Shown: positions 58,921-64,000 of the stretch, piece by piece
How the letters are laid out: every line of letters begins with the position of its first letter
Position numbering within the stretch: the first letter of the stretch is position 1
DNA from: JBGSPQ01 sp041738505
Lineage (GTDB): Bacteria; Patescibacteriota; Gracilibacteria; UBA1369
NCBI GenBank assembly: GCA_041738505.1
Contig: JBGSPQ010000013.1
Coordinates: forward strand, 1-64,000
Length of the DNA: 64,000 nucleotides
Direction: 5' to 3'
The notes under the pieces: model-generated
Databases searched by the model: none
What the model saw: only the letters and a program-made list of their open reading frames with translations
Told to the model about the DNA's origin: nothing
Program-made: the position numbers and the translations under genes

Positions 58921-59571
58921 ATGCTAAAAGCTGTAATTTTTGATATGGACGGGGTGATTGTGGACAGCGACCGCATGATTTATGAATTGGAAAGGAAGAT
59001 GTTTGATGAGTTGGGGATTGAGGTGAGCGCGGAGGATCATTTGTCTTTTGTGGGCATGACGGCCCAGAAATTCTGGGCGGCGGTGAAGGAAAAGTACGGG
59101 ATTAAGCAGTCTGTGGAGGAGTTGTTGGAGTATTTTGTAAAAAATACCTATGATTATTTTGAAACGTGTGAAATTGAGCCGATGGAGGGGTTGTTGGCTT
59201 TTCTTGAGAATTTGCGGGGGCACGAGGTGAAAGTGGCGCTGGCTTCCTCCGGTGAGCCGAGAAGGATTGGTTTGATAATGAAACGTCTTGGACTGGATGA
59301 GGTTTTTAGCGTTCGTGTGACTGCTGATGATGTGGTGCACGGCAAGCCCGATCCCGAGGTGTTTTTGAAAGCGGCGGAGAAACTGGGGATCGCGCCGGCG
59401 GATTGTGCCGTGATTGAAGACGCCAAACTGGGAGTGGACGCGGCAAATTCGGCGGGAATGTTGAGCGTGGGCTTTAACGCCATTCCCGGCCGGCAGGATT
59501 TAAGCGCGGCGAAATTGATTGTGGGTGGGTTTGCGGAATTGAGTTATGTGAAGTTGGCGGCATGTTGCTGA
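58921..59571 (+). CDS. HAD-family phosphatase (beta-phosphoglucomutase-like)
   Basis: 216 residues. Motif I FDMDGVIVDSDRM (nucleophile Asp and acid/base Asp near residues 8-10), motif II VALASSGEPRR with the Ser, the Lys in HGKPDPEVFLKA (motif III), and motif IV VIEDAKLGVDAANSAGM are intact, and a cap (about 17-85) is of the C1 type. Phosphoglycolate phosphatases, beta-phosphoglucomutases and nucleotide phosphatases share this pattern; placement after pyrE favours a nucleotide or sugar-phosphate role but does not prove it. Its last codons form the left arm of the fold-back element at 59558-59708. Confidence 0.88.
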   Translation: MLKAVIFDMDGVIVDSDRMIYELERKMFDELGIEVSAEDHLSFVGMTAQKFWAAVKEKYGIKQSVEELLEYFVKNTYDYFETCEIEPMEGLLAFLENLRGHEVKVALASSGEPRRIGLIMKRLGLDEVFSVRVTADDVVHGKPDPEVFLKAAEKLGIAPADCAVIEDAKLGVDAANSAGMLSVGFNAIPGRQDLSAAKLIVGGFAELSYVKLAACC

Positions 59572-59708
59572 TATTCCAAAAAGGCACCGGCGCCACTTTT
59601 TCCTGCGAAAAGTGTCGCCTATGGTCCTCGCACAGGCTGCTTTGCTTCGCAAAGACCAAGTCAGCCTGTGCTGTGGAATTGCCTTTTTGTAATATCGGCA
59701 ACATGCCG
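59558..59708. repeat. Large fold-back element at the end of the HAD gene
   Basis: Arms of 29 nt (59558-59586 and 59680-59708) match in inverse at 27 positions; the left arm includes the last codons and stop of the HAD gene. The centre has two further hairpins: GGCG-CACTTTT with AAAAGTG-CGCC (about 59589-59618) and CACAGGCTG (59631-59639) with CAGCCTGTG (59662-59670), the latter enclosing CTTTGC-TTC-GCAAAG. The layout, an outer stem with two inner hairpins, equals that at 58070-58212 though the sequences differ. Confidence 0.8.
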
Positions 59709-59721
59709 TATTGCTGTAACT

Positions 59722-59871
59722 TTATTTCCCCTGTTTTTCCAACAGTTCCAGAATTTCTTTGTAAGTTAAGTAACGGTATTCGGGCGGGGTTGATTGTGGG
59801 CCCGATTGAGGTGGGGCGGTAAGGGGGCGTTTGTCGTTTTCGGGCGGGATGCTGGAGGGTGTGTTTGGCAT
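59722..59871 (-). CDS. Short Pro-rich ORF
   Basis: 49 residues from the ATG at 59871 (MPNTPSSIPPENDKRPL), ending YLTYKEILELLEKQGK, a charged helix. Not recognised. The Pro-rich start plus amphipathic end is similar in style to the ORF at 61848, and no other gene claims this stretch; coding is plausible but not shown. Confidence 0.4.
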   Translation of the reverse strand: MPNTPSSIPPENDKRPLTAPPQSGPQSTPPEYRYLTYKEILELLEKQGK

Positions 59872-60008
59872 GGTTATTGTTTGAACGAATAAGGGGGAAA
59901 TGTTAGCGCGGGGATGGGGTTTTGGCAATGTTTTGGGAAAAGGGAATTTTTTATGTTGATTATTTTTTGGTTTTTAAGTAGTTTCTAACCTTGTTTTTTG
60001 AAATTGAT

Positions 60009-60707
60009 ATGCCAAATACTATGGATAAAAAGGATGTTTCGGAGAAGTCGGTGACTCCCAAAAAACTTGTGGATCAGGGGGTGCTTTTTGACATTGGGAA
60101 ATGTTTGCGCTCAAAAAAGGGGGAACAGTTTTTTGTTTGCGATCGTGAAGGATCGCATAGGTTTGAGTTGAAGCTTAACAGCACGGGGGACATCTGTTTT
60201 TTGGACGGCAGGAATTTGCGTTTGCTGGACAGGAGTTGCGGTGATTTCTATCTGGAGGGTGAGAGCGTGGAAAAAATGATTGCGTTTGAAAATGAGGAGA
60301 GGGAGCAAAAACCGGTGGTGCAGGCGCCGGCCGCAAGAAACCCCGAAGTCTGCGGTTTTAACAACGAGGTTTTTGAGGCGGTTAAGGCGATTGTTGGCGG
60401 GAAAGGGCGGCCGGCGCCCCCCGAACAAAAGGAAAACGCTGACCTATCCAGGCTTACAAAAGTTCTTGATATCATACTGCCGATTGATCGTAAATATATG
60501 GTGTTTTCCCGTTTCCGTAATGGTCAAAGCGGTGTGACCATTAGGTTTATAAATCAAAACGGAGCCGAAGGAAAAGCCGCGGACCTGAAGGCGCTGGGCT
60601 GTGAGGTGTGTGTTTCCGCCTGTTTTATTGATGTTAATGTAGATTGTTCAAAAGAGGAGGAAAAAGTGGCGCGCAATGTGGGTCATAAATTTACGGTGAT
60701 TTATTGA
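60009..60707 (+). CDS. Unknown two-part protein
   Basis: 232 residues from the ATG at 60009 (MPNTMDKKDVSEKSV); a TTG upstream would add six. The first part (about 15-85) looks beta-rich (QFFVCDREGSHRFELKLNS, DICFLDGRNLRLLDR); a low-complexity Pro/Ala linker (VVQAPAARNPEV) and a Gly-rich segment (VGGKGRPAPPEQK) precede a compact C-terminal domain (about 145-232). Five Cys are spread across it. Not recognised. It stands between the fold-back region and pyrF on the plus strand. Confidence 0.65.
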   Translation: MPNTMDKKDVSEKSVTPKKLVDQGVLFDIGKCLRSKKGEQFFVCDREGSHRFELKLNSTGDICFLDGRNLRLLDRSCGDFYLEGESVEKMIAFENEEREQKPVVQAPAARNPEVCGFNNEVFEAVKAIVGGKGRPAPPEQKENADLSRLTKVLDIILPIDRKYMVFSRFRNGQSGVTIRFINQNGAEGKAADLKALGCEVCVSACFIDVNVDCSKEEEKVARNVGHKFTVIY

Positions 60708-60752
60708 TTGTTTGCCGGCAGTGCGAACGGTGTTTTGGTGTTCACGGCGGTT

Positions 60753-60781
60753 TTGACTTTTATCCTCTCAGAGGGTACTTT
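60753..60781 (+). promoter_or_regulatory. Candidate pyrF promoter
   Basis: TTGACT (60753-60758), 17-bp spacer, TACTTT (60776-60781). The spacer holds the palindrome CCTCTCAGAGG (about 60764-60774), a possible operator. The ATG is 29 bp after the -10. The -10 is weak. Confidence 0.4.
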
Positions 60782-60810
60782 TTGTCCGAATAAAAAATCA
60801 TAACAATCAA

Positions 60811-61830
60811 ATGAGCGAAACCAAAAAAATCAGCGAAAGCAAAAAAGAAAAATCCGTGAGAGAGGAACAGGAACGCAGGCAGGGGAGGGACGAGAAACTG
60901 CAGACGCCTTTTCATTTTGCGGACAGACTGAACGCGGAAATCAAAAAAAAGAAATCGGTTGTGTGCGTGGGGTTGGATCCGCGGTTGGAGCAGGTACCGG
61001 AGTTTATTAAGGAAAAGCATTTTGCCGCGCACAAGAACGGTTTAACTGCGGCGGCCGAATCCATCATTGAATTCAACAAGGGGATTATTGACGCGGTTGC
61101 CGATCTGGTTCCCGTGGTTAAGCCGCAGATAGCTTTTTATGAGCAGTACGGCCACGAAGGGGTGCGCGCTTTTGAAGAGACGTTGTGGTACGCGCGCGAC
61201 AAGGGGTTACTTACAATCGCGGACATTAAGAGAGGGGATATTGGTTCCACGGCGGAGGCTTATGCCAAAGCTTTTCTTGGCAAGGTGAATCTGCATGGCA
61301 AGGATGTGTTTTCTTTTGACGCGGACGCGGTTACGATCGCGCCTTATCTGGGCTGGGACGGGATTAAGCCTTTTATCACAGAGGCGCGTAAGTACGGCAA
61401 AGGGCTGTTTATTCTGGTGAAAACCTCCAATCCCTCCTCGGGTGATTTGCAGGATCTGATCATGAAAAAAGATGAAGCCACGGTTTACGAAATCATGTCG
61501 GGTTATGTGGATTCGTGGGGAGCGGATGAGCTTGGTGAAGACGGATACAGTTTTGTGGGGGCCGTGGTGGGCGCCACTTTTCCGGATCAGGCCAAAGAGA
61601 TGCGCAAGCTGATGCCGCAAAACATTTTTCTGGTGCCGGGTTACGGCGCGCAGGGCGGTACGGCGGCGGACGTGAAATGCTGTTTCAACGAAGACGGTCT
61701 GGGCGCGGTGGTGAATTCGTCGCGCGGGATTATCTTTGCCTGGGAAAATTCGGATGTCTATACGGAAAAAGAATATGCCGAAGCCGCCAGGAGGGCGACG
61801 GAAAATATGATCAAGGATTTGGCCGGATAG
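60811..61830 (+). CDS. pyrF: Orotidine 5'-phosphate decarboxylase
   Basis: 339 residues. Decarboxylates OMP to UMP, the last step. Seen: VCVGLDPRLEQVPEF (about 51), VKPQIAFYEQYGHEG, LLTIADIKRGDIGSTAEAYA with the catalytic Lys/Asp network, KTSNPSSGDLQDL, GAVVGATFPDQAKEMRKLM and LVPGYGAQGGTAADV. It belongs to the longer PyrF subfamily (about 270-310 residues, mycobacterial/Myxococcus type). The first 40 residues are a charged extension (ETKKISESKKEKSVREEQ) not seen in the family core; a downstream start cannot be excluded. Confidence 0.95.
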   Translation: MSETKKISESKKEKSVREEQERRQGRDEKLQTPFHFADRLNAEIKKKKSVVCVGLDPRLEQVPEFIKEKHFAAHKNGLTAAAESIIEFNKGIIDAVADLVPVVKPQIAFYEQYGHEGVRAFEETLWYARDKGLLTIADIKRGDIGSTAEAYAKAFLGKVNLHGKDVFSFDADAVTIAPYLGWDGIKPFITEARKYGKGLFILVKTSNPSSGDLQDLIMKKDEATVYEIMSGYVDSWGADELGEDGYSFVGAVVGATFPDQAKEMRKLMPQNIFLVPGYGAQGGTAADVKCCFNEDGLGAVVNSSRGIIFAWENSDVYTEKEYAEAARRATENMIKDLAG

Positions 61831-61847
61831 AGCTTTCCGTCCGGCGT

Positions 61848-62057
61848 TTAGTTGTTTCCGTATACGGAACTGGAGGGCTGTTTTGGTACGGGCAGTTCAA
61901 AAATGGTCGGATCGCCGTTTAAGATGCTGTCAATAAGGTCATTTTCCAATGCCGGGGGCAGTTCGGGCTGTGAGGGTTCCGGTGTTATTTCCACGATTTG
62001 CGGTTCCGGGAAGTCTTCCCAGTTTGGCAGGTCTTTGTCGGTTGATAATTTGTTCAT
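61848..62057 (-). CDS. Short acidic ORF
   Basis: 69 residues (MNKLSTDKDLPNWEDFPEP), rich in Glu, Pro, Asp and Ser, apparently disordered with one short helical patch (ENDLIDSILNGDPTIF). Not recognised. Opposite to pyrF and divergent from trpR. The overlapping plus-strand ORF looks like a shadow. Low confidence that it is a gene. Confidence 0.4.
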   Translation of the reverse strand: MNKLSTDKDLPNWEDFPEPQIVEITPEPSQPELPPALENDLIDSILNGDPTIFELPVPKQPSSSVYGNN

Positions 62058-62159
62058 TTTTTAGGTATGATTATTATCAGGATAAGTATAATAATATAAT
62101 ATATTTGTTTTGTCAATACTTAGGTTTTGGCTTGATTGAAGTGGGGCGTCTTGTTTGGG

Positions 62160-62202
62160 TTGACATTTTTGGTGAGAGGGGGTAGTATTTGCGTACTAGT
62201 AC
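62160..62202 (+). promoter_or_regulatory. trpR promoter with trp-operator-like palindrome
   Basis: TTGACA (62160-62165), exactly 17 bp, TAGTAT (62183-62188): close to consensus. The palindrome GTACTAGTAC (62193-62202) covers the expected start point and gives CGTACTAGT, the half-site of the E. coli trp operator (CGTACTAGTTAACTAGTACG). The following AATTAC is a poor second half. This suggests autoregulation by the TrpR-like protein encoded just downstream. Confidence 0.7.
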
Positions 62203-62214
62203 ATAATTACATAA

Positions 62215-62499
62215 ATGATGGTTTCGGATTTGGATTTGATTGGCGGCTATTTGGTCCGCATTGAGGACAAAAGGGAAATGAAAATTTTTCTGGACGGGAT
62301 TCTGACGGATGCCGAAAGGGAGGATATTGCCAAACGATTGCGGATTGTGGAGATGCTTAAAGAGGGGCTTCCGCAGAGGAAAATCGCCAAGGAGACGGGG
62401 GTGGGGATTGCCACGGTAACCAGAGGGGCGCGGGAACTTAAGGCTGGGAAATTTGATACGGCGGTGTGGCGCGATTTTAAAAGCTGGCGAACCTCGTAA
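62215..62499 (+). CDS. trpR: TrpR-type repressor
   Basis: 94 residues. TrpR binds operator DNA when loaded with tryptophan. Seen: FLDGILTDAEREDIAKRLR, then IVEMLKEGLPQRKIAKETGV and GIATVTRGARELK, the helix-turn-helix of the family with the QRKIAKETGVGIATVTRG reading head. The length agrees with the short form (YerC/TrpR group, about 95 residues); the YerC group can respond to other signals. With a trp-operator-like site in its promoter and trpB following, a tryptophan-related role is favoured. Confidence 0.88.
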   Translation: MMVSDLDLIGGYLVRIEDKREMKIFLDGILTDAEREDIAKRLRIVEMLKEGLPQRKIAKETGVGIATVTRGARELKAGKFDTAVWRDFKSWRTS

Positions 62500-62513
62500 G
62501 TTTTTTTGCTTAG

Positions 62514-62546
62514 CGGTCCGCCGGATTTAAGGGCGGACTTTTTTTA
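62514..62546 (+). terminator. Terminator or attenuator between trpR and trpB
   Basis: GTCCGCC (62516-62522) pairs with GGCGGAC (62532-62538) around GGATTTAAG and is followed by eight T. It lies 30 bp before trpB with no clear promoter between the two, so trpB may depend on read-through. Confidence 0.88.
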
Positions 62547-62568
62547 TTTATTTTAATTGACTATTACC

Positions 62569-63783
62569 ATGAAAAAATTTGATATCAATCCGACGGTGGA
62601 AGGTTACTTTGGCTCTTATGGAGGGCAGATTCTGCCTCCTTCGTTGAAGCCGGTTTTTGACAGGATTACGGAATTTTATTTGTCTTTGAGGGATGACGCG
62701 GAGTTTTTGGAGGAACTTATGTATTACCGGAAGCATTTTGTGGGCAGGCCCAGTCCGGTTTATTTCGCGGAGAAGCTGAGTGCGAAGTACGGAGGCGGGA
62801 AACGGGAAGCCGGCGGGAAGATTTATCTTAAGCGTGAGGATTTGAACCATACCGGCGCCCACAAAATAAATCACACCATAGCGGAGGCCTTGATCGCCAA
62901 GCGGATGGGGAAGAAAAAGCTTTTGGCGGAGACGGGCGCCGGCCAGCATGGGGTGGCCCTGGCAACGGCGGCGGCTTTAACCGGAATGCCCTGTGAAATC
63001 CACATGGGTGAAATTGACGTGGCCAAGCAGAAGCCCAACGTGACCCGCATGAAAATGCTGGGGGCGAAAGTGGTGGAGGTTAAAACCGGCACGCGAACAC
63101 TAAAAGACGCTGTGGATAGCGCTTTCGGGGAGTTCCTGAAAGATCCGGAAAACACCTTTTTCGGCATCGGTTCGGTGGTGGGACCGCATCCTTTTCCGAT
63201 GATTGTGCGGGATATGCAAAGGGTGGTTGGGGAGGAGGCCAAATATCAGTTTAGAGAGCTGACGGGTAAGGATCCCGATAATCTGGTGGCTTGTGTTGGA
63301 GGAGGGAGCAATGCCATCGGCCTTTTTTCCGCTTTTCTGGAGGATGAGCAAATCAAAATTCACGGGGTGGAGCCTGGCGGGAAGAGTTTTAATCCGGGCG
63401 AGCATGCCGCAACTTTAACTTTGGGATCGCCGGGAAATCTTCATGGGATGCACACTTATTTGTTGCAGGACGGGGAGGGCGAGCCTCTGCCTGTTTATTC
63501 AATCGCTTCGGGGCTGGATTATCCCGGAATCGGGCCTCAGCACAGTTATCTGAAGGATATTAAAAGGGTGAATTATGTTACGGCCGATGATAAAGAGTGT
63601 CTGGATGCGTTTATGGAATTGTCGCGGCTGGAGGGCATTATTCCGGCGCTGGAAAGCGCGCATGCCGTTGCCTATGCCATGAAACTGGCCGGTCAGGTGA
63701 AGCCGGGTGAAACCATTCTGGTGAATCTTTCGGGGAGGGGAGACAAGGATATAGATTTTGTGGCGGAAAAACTGGGGATTTAG
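62569..63783 (+). CDS. trpB: Tryptophan synthase beta chain
   Basis: 404 residues from the ATG at 62569 (MKKFDINPTVEGYFG); a TTG four codons upstream is less likely. It condenses indole with serine to tryptophan with PLP. Seen: the PLP lysine in EDLNHTGAHKINHTI (about 93), AETGAGQHGVALATAAAL, ACVGGGSNAIGLF with the PLP-phosphate loop, GLDYPGIGPQHSYL and VNLSGRGDKD at the end. This is the TrpB1-like length. No trpA or other trp gene is visible, so it may use imported indole. Its stop overlaps rsmA by 4 bp. Confidence 0.96.
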   Translation: MKKFDINPTVEGYFGSYGGQILPPSLKPVFDRITEFYLSLRDDAEFLEELMYYRKHFVGRPSPVYFAEKLSAKYGGGKREAGGKIYLKREDLNHTGAHKINHTIAEALIAKRMGKKKLLAETGAGQHGVALATAAALTGMPCEIHMGEIDVAKQKPNVTRMKMLGAKVVEVKTGTRTLKDAVDSAFGEFLKDPENTFFGIGSVVGPHPFPMIVRDMQRVVGEEAKYQFRELTGKDPDNLVACVGGGSNAIGLFSAFLEDEQIKIHGVEPGGKSFNPGEHAATLTLGSPGNLHGMHTYLLQDGEGEPLPVYSIASGLDYPGIGPQHSYLKDIKRVNYVTADDKECLDAFMELSRLEGIIPALESAHAVAYAMKLAGQVKPGETILVNLSGRGDKDIDFVAEKLGI

Positions 63784-64000
63784 TTTGTGTCGGGCCGGTT
63801 ATGTTCCAAAACAGCCGACATCAGTCTTTGCCAGTCTTCCAGGGAGAGATCCTGCGGGCGGGCGGAGCCGTCCAGTCCGGCTGTTTGGAGCGTACCGGCA
63901 GCCAGGGCGCGGGTGTCTGCCTTGTTTGCGCCGCGGCTTTTGCCGCTGCCTCCGGGGGTGAAATTTTGCAGGGTGTTCAGGAGAGTTTTTCTTTTCTGGT
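63780..64000 (-). CDS. rsmA: 16S rRNA dimethyladenosine transferase, C-terminal part
   Basis: Partial; the 5' part lies outside the window. The reverse strand reads LLNTLQNFTPGG near the edge and, near the end, GLDGSARPQDLSLEDWQRLM, ending EHNRPDTN and TAA (63780-63782). The run LLNTLQNF ... RPQDLSLEDW is the C-terminal domain of RsmA/KsgA, which dimethylates two adenines near the 3' end of 16S rRNA. A Gly/Ser/Lys-rich segment (GGSGKSRGANKAD) lies between. The catalytic part cannot be seen. Confidence 0.75.
   Translation of the reverse strand, partial: QKRKTLLNTLQNFTPGGSGKSRGANKADTRALAAGTLQTAGLDGSARPQDLSLEDWQRLMSAVLEHNRPDTN

Overview
The window looks like a chromosomal segment of a small-genome bacterium of the Candidate Phyla Radiation (Patescibacteria), most plausibly Peregrinibacteria-like. 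This is inferred from gene content, not from a marker tree. Supporting signs are genes packed with 0-30 bp gaps, weak Shine-Dalgarno signals, an N-terminal-only bL32, an adenosylcobalamin-type class II ribonucleotide reductase, S-layer-homology (SLH) proteins, a FtsA-like/baseplate-J-like gene pair, a UPF0200-type kinase and a cytosolic two-subunit [NiFe] hydrogenase. TGA acts as a real stop (for example at the end of rnc and hypC), so the UGA-Gly code of Gracilibacteria is not used.

Layout. 1-5.7 kb: a truncated transposase-like start at the edge, a two-gene unit of unknown function, rpe, a membrane-anchored unknown, alanine dehydrogenase, a methyltransferase and tRNA-Arg(GCG) with a broken copy of its 5' end beside it. 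5.7-10 kb: a 0.7 kb gene-free stretch ending in a foldable leader, then nrdJ. 10-16.6 kb: a Cys-rich lipoprotein candidate and a MacA/MacB-like ABC export system (adaptor, ATPase, two permeases). 16.6-24.2 kb: DUF378 protein, uvrB, DUF2207, LemA and a DinG-type exonuclease-helicase. 24.2-24.9 kb: about 560 nt without a convincing gene that folds into many hairpins joined by A-rich linkers and ends in a strong terminator; I regard this as the best candidate for an undescribed RNA. 24.9-30.3 kb: SLH protein, carA, an unknown gene, pyrB. 30.3-38.1 kb: hydrogenase region (hypC, a HypC-like fusion, maturation protease, large subunit, small subunit) in which the two structural genes are separated by a 4 kb opposite-strand cassette (HNH nuclease plus two paralogues, one with a C-type-lectin/DGR-target-like end). 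38.2-45.2 kb: dCMP deaminase with a Cys-rich tail, a baseplate-J-like protein, FtsA-like ATPase and a three-gene membrane/coiled-coil/vWA unit. 45.2-50.8 kb: alr, BI-1 protein, yceD-rpmF-nusB-rnc, a membrane-anchored unknown and a UPF0200 kinase. 50.9-54.7 kb: SLH protein, SLH-anchored trypsin-like protease, methyltransferase. 54.7-61.8 kb: pyrC, pyrD, pyrK, pyrE, a HAD phosphatase, pyrF. 62.1-64 kb: trpR with a near-consensus promoter and a trp-operator-like palindrome, a terminator, a trpB without trpA, and the end of rsmA.

Together the genes give nearly all of de novo UMP synthesis (all steps except carB are visible), dNTP formation by NrdJ plus dCMP deaminase, alanine interconversion feeding cell-wall D-Ala, H2/NAD(P) redox chemistry and a surface layer carrying SLH-anchored proteins. 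Several small repeats are scattered through the window: a palindromic module found in frame inside two unrelated proteins, a 14-bp-stem palindrome present twice, and two large fold-back elements around pyrE.
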